From Eggerthella sp. YY7918 (lineage in GTDB: Bacteria; Actinomycetota; Coriobacteriia; Coriobacteriales; Eggerthellaceae), in the NCBI RefSeq assembly GCF_000270285.1, contig NC_015738.1, forward strand, positions 2,232,001 through 2,296,000: a DNA stretch of 64,000 nt, read 5' to 3'. Position 1 is the first letter of the stretch; the number at the start of each line of letters is the position of its first letter. Of the stretch, positions 36,593 through 45,608 are shown one piece after another. A program made the translations under genes and the position numbers. The notes beneath the pieces are model-generated. The model saw only the letters and a program-made list of their open reading frames with translations, had not been told where the DNA came from and did no database searches.

Positions 36593-37297
36593 TCACGTGA
36601 GCGCAAACTTGTCCTTGATGCGTTCGAGCTTACGCCGCCAAGGCACATAGAGGACCCCTAAGAACGCGACTGTCGCCACCCCCTGCGCGCTGTCGAAGGG
36701 AAGCCCTGCCGCATACGCCGCAACGATGGTTACCCAGGTAAGAGGATGAACAAATCCCACGACATACCAGCCGTTGAGCACAAGACCGTACAGAAGCGCC
36801 GACATAAACCCATACGCACACAGCACCAGCATGTGGTTAAGCCAGCCCCGATCGGCCAACACCCCTGCCAAATACCCGACGAGCCCCCAGCCATACATCT
36901 GCCACGGTGTCCATGGTCCCTGGCCGAAGAAGAAATTCGAAACGAGAGCCGCAAGCGCACCGACCATAAACCCACTGCGTCGTCCAAACACCGCGCCCGC
37001 CACAATGCAGAGAGCCGACACCGGCTTGATGCCGGGGACGGGCGCGAACAGGATGCGCCCCGCACTGGCCAGGGCGGCAAGTACCACCGTAGGCATGATC
37101 TGGCGCAATGCCGGGCGGGACGCTTCGAAACTGGCGAAGAAGATGCCCAAAGCCACAAGCGTTACCACCAGTGTAAGCAGCGCCGCCTGCTCCACCTGGA
37201 AATAGGCGCAAAGACCGAGCGCAAGCGGCACCGCAATGAGCACGAACACCTCAAGCACGGCAAGGATACGCCGCGTGCGCGGAACTCGAATGTTCAT
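36593..37297 (-). CDS. ECF transporter S component, probable cobalamin binder
   Basis: A 234-residue membrane protein with about six helices and the ECF-S style segment VPGIKPVSALCIVAGAVFGR followed by FFFGQGPWTPWQMYGWGLVGYLAG, as in S components assigned to vitamin B12. Its ATG overlaps the stop of the double ATPase gene (ATGA), with GGGGAG upstream. The substrate assignment rests on the cobalamin riboswitch in front of the operon and is therefore an inference. Confidence 0.82.
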   Translation of the reverse strand: MNIRVPRTRRILAVLEVFVLIAVPLALGLCAYFQVEQAALLTLVVTLVALGIFFASFEASRPALRQIMPTVVLAALASAGRILFAPVPGIKPVSALCIVAGAVFGRRSGFMVGALAALVSNFFFGQGPWTPWQMYGWGLVGYLAGVLADRGWLNHMLVLCAYGFMSALLYGLVLNGWYVVGFVHPLTWVTIVAAYAAGLPFDSAQGVATVAFLGVLYVPWRRKLERIKDKFALT

Positions 37298-38781
37298 GCG
37301 CACTCCCCACGCATGAGGCGGATGAATGCGTCTTCGGCGGGACGATAGAACAGATTGTTCGAGAAGAAGACTGCGGTCGGCTCGGTACAAGTGGCTTCGC
37401 CGTCGAAGAGCATGGTGACCGCATCGGCAACCTGCGAGGCAAAGGAAAGGTCATGCGTTGCGAGAACAACCGTAACTCCACTCGCCTGAAGATCACGAAG
37501 GATGTGGGCCACTTCCACTTTAGAAAGCGCGTCGAGGCCCTTGGTTGGTTCATCGAGTACGACCAATTCAGGGCTGGCCAGGAGAACCTTTGCCAGTGCG
37601 AGATTTTGCTGCTGACCGCCGGACAAATCGTAAGGATGATGCGCCCCGTGATCGGCAAGACCAAAACGAACGAGAGCAGCTTCCACCTCTTCATCGGAAT
37701 AGTCGCAGCCTGTTTGCCACTCGCGAAGCTCTTCCTGCACGGTATCGCACACAAAGAGCGCTTTGGGATCCTGTGGCAAAAACGCCTGATGGTCGGCTAG
37801 GCGATTGTCAATGCGACCGCGCTCGGGCTTGAGGACGCCCGCAATCGCGCACAGCAGCGTCGACTTACCGCAACCGTTGCCGCCTACCAGCGCATGGATG
37901 GAGCCGGTGCGCACCTCCAGGTCGCAACCCCGCAGCACCCAGTCGTCCTCGCGCCGGTAGCGCAGATGCACGTCACGCATGGTGATGGCAGAAGGCGAGT
38001 TTGAGAGAGCTAAGGGCGTTTCTTTGGCATGGGAAGAGACGAGCCTGTCTTCAACGCGAGAAATGGCCGAAGGGAGGTTCGTGATAGCGGTGGCATAGGA
38101 TGCCATCGTTTCAGGGGCGTGGGTGGCAACCACAACGGTAATCCCGAGTTCGCGATTGACGCGAAACAGCATGTGAAGGAAATTCTTCTCGGCCACCGGG
38201 TCCAACTGGGCGGTAGGCTCGTCAAGCAGCAGTAGTTTTGGCTGCATGGCCAACACACTCGCCAGCATCACCATTTGCTTCTGTCCACCCGACAGCTCAT
38301 CCACCTTGCGGCGAAACCACGGCTCTATGCCGAAGAAGTGCGCAACCTCAGCCACGCGTCGGCGCATTTCTTCCTGCGGAACACCGAGGTTTTCCAACCC
38401 GAACGCCAACTCGTGCCACACGCTGTCGCATACCATCTGATTTTCAGGACTTTGGGCAACGTAGCCGACCATTGCGGCGCTTTCCCGAGCGCTTATCTGG
38501 TCGGCGGGACAACCGAATATCGCAAGTTCTCCCACGCGCTTACCTGCTGGCGCAAGAGCAGATTTCAAGCAGCGCAGAAGCGTTGTCTTGCCGCTGCCCG
38601 TTGCCCCCACCAGCAGTTGAAAGGCCCCGTTCTCGACATGCCAATCAAGCGGCCCCACGCCCGCGTCGCCATTCGGGTACGTAAACACAAAGCCGTGCGC
38701 TTCAACGGCAGGAACAGGAGCTTCAACGACAGAAGCGTGAGTTTCGGCCGAGCTGTATGCATTCACATTCACGCTGTCCAT
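37294..38781 (-). CDS. ECF transporter double ATPase
   Basis: A 495-residue fusion of two ABC ATPase domains. The first has Walker A GATGSGKTT and signature ELSGGQKQ; the second has GGNGCGKST and DLSGGQQQ. Both have LDEPT Walker B ends. It powers the ECF importer with the T and S proteins encoded on either side. The ATG at 38781 overlaps the T gene by 13 nt and has GGGAG upstream; about 40 residues of open frame before it are not used. Confidence 0.93.
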   Translation of the reverse strand: MDSVNVNAYSSAETHASVVEAPVPAVEAHGFVFTYPNGDAGVGPLDWHVENGAFQLLVGATGSGKTTLLRCLKSALAPAGKRVGELAIFGCPADQISARESAAMVGYVAQSPENQMVCDSVWHELAFGLENLGVPQEEMRRRVAEVAHFFGIEPWFRRKVDELSGGQKQMVMLASVLAMQPKLLLLDEPTAQLDPVAEKNFLHMLFRVNRELGITVVVATHAPETMASYATAITNLPSAISRVEDRLVSSHAKETPLALSNSPSAITMRDVHLRYRREDDWVLRGCDLEVRTGSIHALVGGNGCGKSTLLCAIAGVLKPERGRIDNRLADHQAFLPQDPKALFVCDTVQEELREWQTGCDYSDEEVEAALVRFGLADHGAHHPYDLSGGQQQNLALAKVLLASPELVVLDEPTKGLDALSKVEVAHILRDLQASGVTVVLATHDLSFASQVADAVTMLFDGEATCTEPTAVFFSNNLFYRPAEDAFIRLMRGECA

Positions 38782-39659
38782 GCAAGACGCTCCCTTGCTT
38801 CTATGATCAGCGGAAAGAAAACAAGCAGCGCATAGGGCACGGGGGCATACCACGGTCCCAAACTGCCGAGTGTGGGATAGAACGCAAACGATGAGCAGGC
38901 TATCCAAGCTGTCAGCGCACTGAGGGCGGCCATACCAATCACCGCGGCGAGCACCGCCGCATCGAAGCGACGGAACCGATACCGAGCATACGTGGTGCGC
39001 TGATTTCCCGCAGCCCAGCCACGCGAGCGCATGGCATCGGCCGTCTCAAGCGAGTCTTCCATACTCCATCCCATCAGCACCGAGATCAGGCGCAGGTTCG
39101 CACGCGATGCAGAGCGCGCGTTATCAGGTAACGTCCCCCTCCCAAGCCGCGCAGCCGTGCAGGCGCGCTGAGCGGCAGCGATGGTTTGACCTCGCCGCAC
39201 GAACTTGGGCACAAGCCGCAAAGTCATCGAAAGCATAAGACCCACCGTGGGCATTCTATTGCCGAACAGGGCCATCACTTTGTCGGAGGAAAGCACCTGC
39301 GACGCATTGGAAATGATGAGGATAACGCAGACCAACAGAAGGCCCATACAGGCCCCGAATATGAAGCTTTCCAGATAAAACGGCCGGTCAGCGATGCGGA
39401 AAAGCTCGGTTGACCCGTACGAAGAGAACAGCGGATTCGCCAGGGCAATCAGCGCAACCAGCGGCATTTGCCACGCCAGCATGCGCACCGCAGAACGCCC
39501 GCACAGCATGATGGCGTAACCGAGCATGCCCGCAAACGTGACGAGCACATACACCGGCTGCACCGTCATCATGCCGATCACCAGAAGCGCTCCGAAATAT
39601 ACCAGCGCCACGACAGGATGCACTCTATCGAAACAGGACCGCGCGGTCTGGCTTTTCAC
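38769..39659 (-). CDS. ECF transporter T component (CbiQ/EcfT type)
   Basis: A protein of about 296 residues with some five or six membrane helices and the two cytoplasmic arginine motifs that couple to the ATPases, AARLGRG-like and MRSRGWAAG (near 230). The start is the GTG at 39659 (VKSQTARSCFDRVHP), with GGGAG seven bases upstream; the frame upstream runs back into the previous gene. It lies 16 nt after the DUF4430 lipoprotein gene. Confidence 0.9.
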   Translation of the reverse strand: MKSQTARSCFDRVHPVVALVYFGALLVIGMMTVQPVYVLVTFAGMLGYAIMLCGRSAVRMLAWQMPLVALIALANPLFSSYGSTELFRIADRPFYLESFIFGACMGLLLVCVILIISNASQVLSSDKVMALFGNRMPTVGLMLSMTLRLVPKFVRRGQTIAAAQRACTAARLGRGTLPDNARSASRANLRLISVLMGWSMEDSLETADAMRSRGWAAGNQRTTYARYRFRRFDAAVLAAVIGMAALSALTAWIACSSFAFYPTLGSLGPWYAPVPYALLVFFPLIIEARERLAWTA

Positions 39660-39675
39660 GGCCGGCTCCCGCCTG

Positions 39676-40167
39676 CTACACGGAATAGGACCACAGAACG
39701 GTGTCGCCGTCCTGAAGCTTGCACTTGTCGCATGCCTCCTGACCAGCTTCACCATTGACAGAGAACATCCATCCGCTCATATCGCCATGATCTCCCGCAG
39801 CCAGCCCGTCGATAGCGCTTACGTATTGACCGTATTGAGAGGATTCGGAAACGACATCTAAACCGCAGGCCATAAGAGCATCATAGGCGCTCGCACCCTC
39901 GGGAAGAGAAACGGAGGTTTCGGCGGACACCGAGCCGTCGGCGGCCGACGATTCAACTGAAACCGTAACGGTCATATCGCTGGCGGCTGCTTCCTTTTGG
40001 TCGGACGACGTAACTGGTGTGCGCGAACCGGTGTCGGAAGCGGCACAAGAGGTGAGCGTGGCCGAAACCATCGTAAACGCCATGAGCGCCACAAGGGCCA
40101 CAACAACAGTGCTGGCAGACAGGGACGAGATGCGCGAGGAAACGCGCGCGTGCAGAGAACTAGTCAT
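39676..40167 (-). CDS. DUF4430 lipoprotein, possible cobalamin-binding protein
   Basis: A 163-residue exported lipoprotein with a membrane-type signal sequence and lipobox LTSC (38-41). The mature part has a Ser/Thr/Ala-rich linker and a DUF4430 domain (about 65-163) with LPEGASAYDALMACGLDV and SGWMFSVNGEAGQEACDKCKLQDGDTVLWSYS. DUF4430 is related to the C-terminal domain of intrinsic factor and transcobalamin. As the first gene behind a cobalamin riboswitch and in front of an ECF transporter, it is a candidate surface cobalamin receptor; this is inference. The ATG at 40167 follows GAGGT. Confidence 0.88.
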   Translation of the reverse strand: MTSSLHARVSSRISSLSASTVVVALVALMAFTMVSATLTSCAASDTGSRTPVTSSDQKEAAASDMTVTVSVESSAADGSVSAETSVSLPEGASAYDALMACGLDVVSESSQYGQYVSAIDGLAAGDHGDMSGWMFSVNGEAGQEACDKCKLQDGDTVLWSYSV

Positions 40168-40199
40168 TTCAAAGACCTCACTTTCCAGGGCGTTGCGGT

Positions 40200-40384
40200 A
40201 CGATGAGCAGGTATTCCGACTTTGCCTCGTCTGAGCGGGAGCGCGCTGCGTTGCGCTCTCTTGTCCGCCCATCAGCGCTTACGGTTACTGGTATAGCGCA
40301 GGATTTTCACCCGCATTTCCCTCAGGTCGGCCTCGCCAACCCGGCGCCGCGCCCGGCGCTCTCACCCTAGCCAATTAACAGGTG
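40200..40384 (-). promoter_or_regulatory. Cobalamin riboswitch
   Basis: On the minus strand the leader contains the conserved GGTGAAAATCC core (40311-40301), CCAGTAACCGTAAGCG just after it, and the B12-box-like AAGTCGGAATACCTGC (40221-40206), in the order expected for cobalamin riboswitches. A TAGAAT box at 40396-40391 is a likely -10 element. The DUF4430 gene begins about 35 nt after the element, so translational control is plausible. Confidence 0.85.
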
Positions 40385-40526
40385 CAGGCAATTCTATCAC
40401 TGAACGCATGAGGGAAACGAAAAAAGATGCTTGTTCGCACCGGTACGAGCACGCTTGCTCCGCGATCCGAGGCCGGTCGGCGGCACCGGGCAAGACCGCC
40501 AAGCTGCCGCTTTCGCCCGCGTGTCG

Positions 40527-40532
40527 TATACT
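40527..40532 (+). promoter_or_regulatory. Probable -10 box of the MGMT-like gene
   Basis: TATACT lies about 40 bp upstream of the start codon; a -35 element is not convincing. The rest of the gap from 40397 holds no gene that I can see. Confidence 0.35.
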
Positions 40533-40572
40533 TTGCTTTGCGCGCTCGTAAGCCGAAAGGATTGAGTACATC

Positions 40573-40977
40573 ATGGGCGATTTTTCTAACCGGGTATTTC
40601 GAATCGTGCGACAAGTGCCGCGCGGAAAGGTGACCACCTATGGCCAGGTCGCTCAGCTGATTGGCGCGCCGCGATCGGCACGTTATGTGGGATACGCGCT
40701 GCGAGCAAATCCTGAGCCAGGGACCGACCCCGGCTGTATTCCCTGCCACCGCGTGGTGTTCAAAGATGGCGCCCTGTGCAAGAGCTTCGTGTTTGGCGGC
40801 CCCAACGAGCAACGCGAGATGTTGGAAGCCGAAGGCGTTTCTTTTGCAGATAACGCGCATGTCGACTTGGAAGCCTGTCTCTGGGACGGACGAGTAGAAT
40901 CCCCATCCGACGAGGACGATCTTCCAACCGCTCCCCCACCCGATTTCGACTGGTCCCGCGAACTGGGCGAAGAATAG
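40573..40977 (+). CDS. MGMT-family protein (single-domain alkyltransferase)
   Basis: A 134-residue protein consisting of the C-terminal DNA-binding domain of O6-methylguanine-DNA methyltransferases, with a helix-turn-helix region and the active-site motif PCHRV (Cys58). Alkyltransferase-like proteins usually have tryptophan at that position, so true methyl transfer is possible. The N-terminal domain is missing and an acidic tail (about 105-134) has been added. The ATG at 40573 is preceded by AAAGGA at long spacing. Confidence 0.87.
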   Translation: MGDFSNRVFRIVRQVPRGKVTTYGQVAQLIGAPRSARYVGYALRANPEPGTDPGCIPCHRVVFKDGALCKSFVFGGPNEQREMLEAEGVSFADNAHVDLEACLWDGRVESPSDEDDLPTAPPPDFDWSRELGEE

Positions 40978-40978
40978 G

Positions 40979-42694
40979 TCACGGACACTCGGTGAACGCG
41001 CTTGCTACGGCTTGAGCGACGCGGAGGCCGTCACAGGCGGCGCTCATGATGCCGCCGGCGTAGCCCGCGCCTTCGCCGCAGGGATAAAGACCACTGCCGC
41101 GCGATGCCGCGTCATCGCGCGTTGCGGCAACCGCCGTTTGCCCTGTCCCAGTCAGATGCGCCTGCAGGCTATCGTCGCGGACGATGCGCACGGGGCTTGA
41201 GCTGCGCGTTTCGACGCCGGTCATGACGGCGTCGGGCGCGGCGAAGCCGTGCAGCCGACGGTCGAGCAGCGGCAGCGCTTCGTCCAGCGCTTTCGAGACG
41301 AAGGGCGGCAGGCACGCCCGCAAATCGCACCAGACCACGCCACGTGCGTAGGTGGGATGTACGGTTGCGCTCGAACCGCCCGCGCGACCAGCTAAAAAGT
41401 CGCCCACTGTTTGCGCCGGAGTCTGGTAGGGCGCGCCTCCCGCCGTAAGCGCTGCCTCGTAGGCCGCACGCTCCATCTGCCGCTGCAGCTCCACGCCGGC
41501 GAGCGGGTGATCGTTCCCAAAGTCCTCGGGCCCCACGCCCACCAAAAGCGCACTGTTCGCGTTTTCGCCATCGCGCGCGAAGCGGCTCATGCCGTTCACC
41601 ACCACGCCGCCTTCTTCGCTTGCGGCGCACACCACCTCGCCACCGGGACACATGCAGAACGTGTACACGCCGCGGCCGCTCGGCACCTGCACGGACAGCT
41701 TGTAGTCTGCCGCACCAAGCGCCGGATGGTCGGCCGCCTCGCCGTACTGCGCGCGGTTGATGGCCGCCTGCGGATGCTCGATGCGCACCCCCACCGAGAA
41801 CGGCTTTTGCTCCATAAACACGCCCGCGTCGTGCACAGCCTCAAAGGTGTCGCGCGCCGAATGGCCACAGGCTAGCACGACACGCCGCGCGGGCAGGTGC
41901 TCCACCGCGCCCGTGCGCCCCTCAATCACGTCGACGCCCGCAAGCATTCCATTCTCGAAGTGCAGCCCCACAAGCTGCGTGTGGAAGCGCACGTCCCCAC
42001 CTGCTTCGATAATCTGCGCGCGCATGGTGCGCACGACGTCCACCAGAAGGTCGGTGCCAATGTGGGGCTTCGCCTGCCAGAGGATTTCTTCGGGAGCGCC
42101 CGCGTCCACGAACCAGCGCAGCACGTGGCGCGCCATCGGGTTTTTGATGTTGGTGGTCAGCTTGCCATCCGAGAACGTGCCTGCCCCGCCTTCGCCAAAC
42201 TGGATGTTGGTGTGTGGATCGAGCGGGCCGCCCGTGTTGAAGGTTTCGATGGCCGCCAGGCGCTCGTTCACATCGCCGCCACGCTCAAGTACGAGGGGCC
42301 GCAACCCTGCGCGCGCCAGATAGAGCGCCGCGAACAAACCGGCCGGCCCCGCCCCCACCACGATAGGTCGCGGCTCGCCGGATGCGTCGAGCGCCGCACC
42401 AAGCGCAGGTACCGCCAGGGGTTCGTAGGGCACGTGCGCCTTCACGTTCGCGCGGCCTTCGGCCAGCACGCACGCCTCAGCCGCAGCATCCGCAAGCGTC
42501 ACCGCAAGGGTCGCCACAAAATGGACGTCGCGCTTCTTGCGCGCGTCCACACTGCGCTTGACCACGCGCACCGCTCGCAGCTCATCGCGCCCAACCCCAA
42601 GCGCCTCCGCTGCCGCCACCCGCACAAGCCCCTCAGCCGCCTCCCCTGGCACCCCCGCATCAAGCGGCAACGCAACATTCGAAATCTCAAGCAT
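40979..42694 (-). CDS. FAD-dependent dehydrogenase (COG2509 type)
   Basis: A 571-residue flavoprotein. A short N-terminal ferredoxin-like domain (about 1-90) precedes the FAD-binding GAGPAGLFAALYLARAG. Later motifs include NIQFGEGGAGTFSDGKL and the closing GLYPCGEGAGYAGGIMSAACDGL. The family is widespread but its substrate is unknown. The ATG at 42694 follows GGAGG; the stop lies one base after the convergent MGMT-like stop. Composition is strongly GC-rich. Confidence 0.9.
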   Translation of the reverse strand: MLEISNVALPLDAGVPGEAAEGLVRVAAAEALGVGRDELRAVRVVKRSVDARKKRDVHFVATLAVTLADAAAEACVLAEGRANVKAHVPYEPLAVPALGAALDASGEPRPIVVGAGPAGLFAALYLARAGLRPLVLERGGDVNERLAAIETFNTGGPLDPHTNIQFGEGGAGTFSDGKLTTNIKNPMARHVLRWFVDAGAPEEILWQAKPHIGTDLLVDVVRTMRAQIIEAGGDVRFHTQLVGLHFENGMLAGVDVIEGRTGAVEHLPARRVVLACGHSARDTFEAVHDAGVFMEQKPFSVGVRIEHPQAAINRAQYGEAADHPALGAADYKLSVQVPSGRGVYTFCMCPGGEVVCAASEEGGVVVNGMSRFARDGENANSALLVGVGPEDFGNDHPLAGVELQRQMERAAYEAALTAGGAPYQTPAQTVGDFLAGRAGGSSATVHPTYARGVVWCDLRACLPPFVSKALDEALPLLDRRLHGFAAPDAVMTGVETRSSSPVRIVRDDSLQAHLTGTGQTAVAATRDDAASRGSGLYPCGEGAGYAGGIMSAACDGLRVAQAVASAFTECP

Positions 42695-42708
42695 GACGAA
42701 TTCCTCCG

Positions 42709-44001
42709 TTACAGACAAAACGCCGCATACAGCGGTACCGTCCGGATGCCGTTCTCAAACCCGAAATTGAGCGTCGCAAGCTTGAAACCATACGGCGGTT
42801 CATAGAGCTTCATAAACTTCCTCATGCTCTTAATTTTTCCATCGGTACTTTTAACCTCAAGAGGGATCACCGATCCTTCGCGCTGTATCACAAAATCTAC
42901 CTCGGCATCGCGCTCAGGTTTCCAGTAATAGCATTCGTACCCATTGGCCACCAGCTGGGTGTACACATAATTTTCCGTTTGACCGCCCCTGAAATCGTCA
43001 AGATCATTCGAAGGATACAGAACGTCATTCGGCTCAAGATTCTTTTTCGCTGCCAAGAGCCCAACATCGGAAACATAAATCTTGAACGAATCGATATCAC
43101 GATGATCGTCGAGCGGCTTCCATGCCTGTTCCACGCGAAACACTTGACCAACAATGCCCGATAGCTTGAGCCATTCAATGGCGTTCTCAAATTCCGAAGC
43201 ACGGCCACTCTTTTTGATAAGCTTATATTGGAATCGCGTATTGCTCCGCGAAAGTTGCACCGTAATGTTGTCATACACAAGGCGCGTTTTCTTTACCTCA
43301 TTTTCGCGATTGTACTTACTCATGTCATCAAGGTAATTGAGCAGAATGGTTTCTTGCGTATGGCGAACAAGCACCAGATTTTTTGTCATCGCATATTGCA
43401 AAACGCATTCCGGAAGGCCCCCTACCAGCAGATATTCTCGGTAGCGCTCAAGAGCAGCCCGATGCAGTATCGAAGGAAGCGGTTCGTTGTTTTGGAAGCC
43501 TTGCCGGATGGACAGCACAAGATCAGTTTCGCCGAGCGCCCATAGAAATTCTTCGAGATCCATTGGATACATCGTGATGAGATTCACCTTTCCTACGGGA
43601 TACGAAAACTCGCTGCGATTAACAGCAATTCCAAGCAAGCTGCCCGCAGCAACCACATGGTATTCTGGCGCTTGCTCGCAGAAGTATTTCAGCGAAGTGA
43701 GCGCTCGTTCGCACAACTGTATCTCGTCGAAAAATATGAGCGTCTTTTCCGACACGATGGTTTGCTGGGTTGCCCTCGAAAGGAGGGGGATCAAGCGCTC
43801 CGGCGAGATACTTTCATCAAACAACTCTCTGAACTGCGGGTCTGTCTCAAAATTGAGATAGGCAATGTTCTCGTACGATTCTTTTCCGAACTCGAGCAGA
43901 GTGTACGTTTTGCCCACTTGGCGAGCGCCCTGCATGACAAGGGGTTTACGGAACGGACTTTCTTTCCACGCTTTGAGTGCAGCTTTTACTTTGCGTTCCA
44001 C
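42709..44001 (-). CDS. AAA ATPase with DUF4143 domain
   Basis: A 430-residue P-loop ATPase of the COG1373 group. Walker A GARQVGKT is at 25-32, a Walker B-like TLIFFDEIQ near 87-95, and the C-terminal DUF4143 part has RDAEVDFVIQREGSVIPLEVKS, a PD-(D/E)xK nuclease-like fold (inference from the family). Such genes are common, mobile and mostly of unknown role. Composition is AT-richer than both neighbours, indicating transfer. The GTG at 44001 follows GGGAG; a good promoter lies just upstream. Confidence 0.88.
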   Translation of the reverse strand: MERKVKAALKAWKESPFRKPLVMQGARQVGKTYTLLEFGKESYENIAYLNFETDPQFRELFDESISPERLIPLLSRATQQTIVSEKTLIFFDEIQLCERALTSLKYFCEQAPEYHVVAAGSLLGIAVNRSEFSYPVGKVNLITMYPMDLEEFLWALGETDLVLSIRQGFQNNEPLPSILHRAALERYREYLLVGGLPECVLQYAMTKNLVLVRHTQETILLNYLDDMSKYNRENEVKKTRLVYDNITVQLSRSNTRFQYKLIKKSGRASEFENAIEWLKLSGIVGQVFRVEQAWKPLDDHRDIDSFKIYVSDVGLLAAKKNLEPNDVLYPSNDLDDFRGGQTENYVYTQLVANGYECYYWKPERDAEVDFVIQREGSVIPLEVKSTDGKIKSMRKFMKLYEPPYGFKLATLNFGFENGIRTVPLYAAFCL

Positions 44002-44019
44002 TTAGCACTCCCTTCAAGT

Positions 44020-44054
44020 ACTATCAGTATGGATAGTTTAACAGGAAATGACAA
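44020..44054 (-). promoter_or_regulatory. Promoter with inverted repeat before the DUF4143 ATPase
   Basis: On the minus strand TTGTCA (44054-44049) and CATACT (44031-44026) are 17 bp apart. The arms ACTATC and GATAGT (44020-44037) flank the -10 box exactly, so a repressor site is likely. Confidence 0.5.
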
Positions 44055-44125
44055 AAAGTGTGATTTTATGGCCATTTTTGACATCAAACGGTGTAAAAAA
44101 TGGGGCTGATTTTACATTATCTGTA

Positions 44126-45421
44126 TTATTGAAGGATCTCAGCTGCGTGGCCGCCGGCGATCAGACCGCTAGTCCAAGCCCAGTGGAGGTTGTAGCCGCC
44201 GCAAGGGGCATCGACGTCAAGGGCCTCCCCCACCACGTGGAGGCCTGGCAGATCGTAGGCTTCCATGGTGTGTGGGTTGAAGGCTTCAACGGCAAATCCG
44301 CCGCGCGACACTTGGCACTGGCGTGCGTCGCCGATGCCGTGCACGGTGAGGGTGAATGCCTTGAGCGCATGAACGAGGGCGGGTACGTCGCAGGCAACAA
44401 GGGTTGTTTCTGTGCGCAATCCCGCTTGTTTGAGCACGGCGCGGGCAACGGCGGGTAGGAGTATGCCGGTGAAGAGTTCCTCCCCGGTAGGAGCACCCAG
44501 CCGGTTGAGACGCGCTTGCAGCTCAGCTTCGCACGCCGCTTCATCGAGCTGGGGCAGCAGGTCTAACGAAAGCGTGTCGCCCGTCTCGGTGAAGCGCGAC
44601 AGGTTGAATATCGCGATGCCTGACACGCCGTAATCGCGGAAGAGCACCTCGCCTGCTTCGCTCGCACGTGGCGTACCATCGGGCGCAACGAGTGTCGCTG
44701 TGCAGCGCACACGGATGTTGTTGAGCGGTTTCACTAAAGTCGTATCGGTGCGCAGCGGCCCGAGCACTGGCTGCGGCTCAACAAACGCGAGATGACCAGG
44801 TACAAGCTCGCGCGCCGTATGCCCACCCGTCGCTACAATCACCGCGTGAGCGTGCTCGACCGAGTCGTCGGCAAATCGCAGATGATAGCGCCCACCAACA
44901 TGATCGGGCGCGTCAACGTGCGTCACGCGGCGCTCGCACGCCAGCTGCACGCCTCCTCGCACGAGCGCCGCACGCAGCACATCAAGCACGCTGGAGGCTT
45001 TGTTCGCAAGCGGGTAGAGCCGGCCTTCACTTTCCCCACGCCACATGAGCCCGAGTTCAGCAAAAAACGCATGCACAGGGTCACCCACTACTCGCGGCGA
45101 ACGTGCGCGCTCATCATCCACACACGAAACGGCCGTATACTCGGCGGTCACCCCACGAGATTCAGCAGCCCTTTCACCCGTGTACATTTGACGCGACAGT
45201 TCATCAAACGCCGCCTGGACGAATTCCGCGTTGCGATACACTCCAGCATCCACCTGCGCGTTCGAGAAGTTACACCGCCCATTGCCGGTGGCCAAGATGG
45301 AACGTCCCACGCGCTCGTCGGCCTCAAACACCACCACGTTCGCGCCGCGCGCCGCGCGCGCCGTCGCCACTGCTGCCGCAAGCCCCGCCGCGCCACCACC
45401 TATGATTGCAATCGTTTTCAT
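44126..45421 (-). CDS. NAD(P)/FAD-dependent oxidoreductase (BaiN/HI0933 type)
   Basis: A 431-residue flavoprotein with the N-terminal dinucleotide fold IAIIGGGAAGLAAAV, the family motif GRSILATGNGRCNFSN and the C-terminal GEALDVDAPCGGYNLHWAWTSG. The family includes BaiN-like proteins implicated in bile-acid dehydroxylation, but most members are uncharacterised, so a bile-acid role should not be assumed. The ATG at 45421 lacks a ribosome-binding site and lies seven bases after TATAAT, so its mRNA is probably leaderless. Confidence 0.9.
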   Translation of the reverse strand: MKTIAIIGGGAAGLAAAVATARAARGANVVVFEADERVGRSILATGNGRCNFSNAQVDAGVYRNAEFVQAAFDELSRQMYTGERAAESRGVTAEYTAVSCVDDERARSPRVVGDPVHAFFAELGLMWRGESEGRLYPLANKASSVLDVLRAALVRGGVQLACERRVTHVDAPDHVGGRYHLRFADDSVEHAHAVIVATGGHTARELVPGHLAFVEPQPVLGPLRTDTTLVKPLNNIRVRCTATLVAPDGTPRASEAGEVLFRDYGVSGIAIFNLSRFTETGDTLSLDLLPQLDEAACEAELQARLNRLGAPTGEELFTGILLPAVARAVLKQAGLRTETTLVACDVPALVHALKAFTLTVHGIGDARQCQVSRGGFAVEAFNPHTMEAYDLPGLHVVGEALDVDAPCGGYNLHWAWTSGLIAGGHAAEILQ

Positions 45422-45427
45422 ACCGGC

Positions 45428-45433
45428 ATTATA
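45428..45433 (-). promoter_or_regulatory. TATAAT box of a probable leaderless transcript
   Basis: A perfect TATAAT is followed by six bases and then the ATG of the BaiN-type gene. Transcription normally begins about seven bases after the box, that is at the A of the start codon. Confidence 0.6.
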
Positions 45434-45538
45434 CGACAAGCTCCCCGCGACCCACTCTGCGTCGGCTCGCGACGCCAGGCTTGCCACTTTTTTACCGGAT
45501 TCGGTCACATCGAGGAGGTTAAACGCGCGCAAACAAAA

Positions 45539-45567
45539 GGTGCACGCAGGTCTAACCTACATGCACC
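45539..45567 (-). terminator. Intrinsic terminator of the first AGCS gene
   Basis: GGTGCA/TGCACC and AGGT/ACCT form a stem with a small internal loop, followed on the minus strand by TTTTGTTT. It lies about 40 nt after the gene's stop. Confidence 0.65.
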
Positions 45568-45608
45568 CTACGCGAACAACGTGACGAGCGGATGAAAGGA
45601 CGCTTATC

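Noticed and set aside
40200-40384. Other riboswitch classes for this leader
   Set aside because: The GGTGAAAATCC core and the B12-box-like end in this order fit cobalamin and no other class that I know.
44126-45421. Naming this gene baiN with a bile-acid function
   Set aside because: The family is broad and mostly uncharacterised, and no other bai gene is present in the window.
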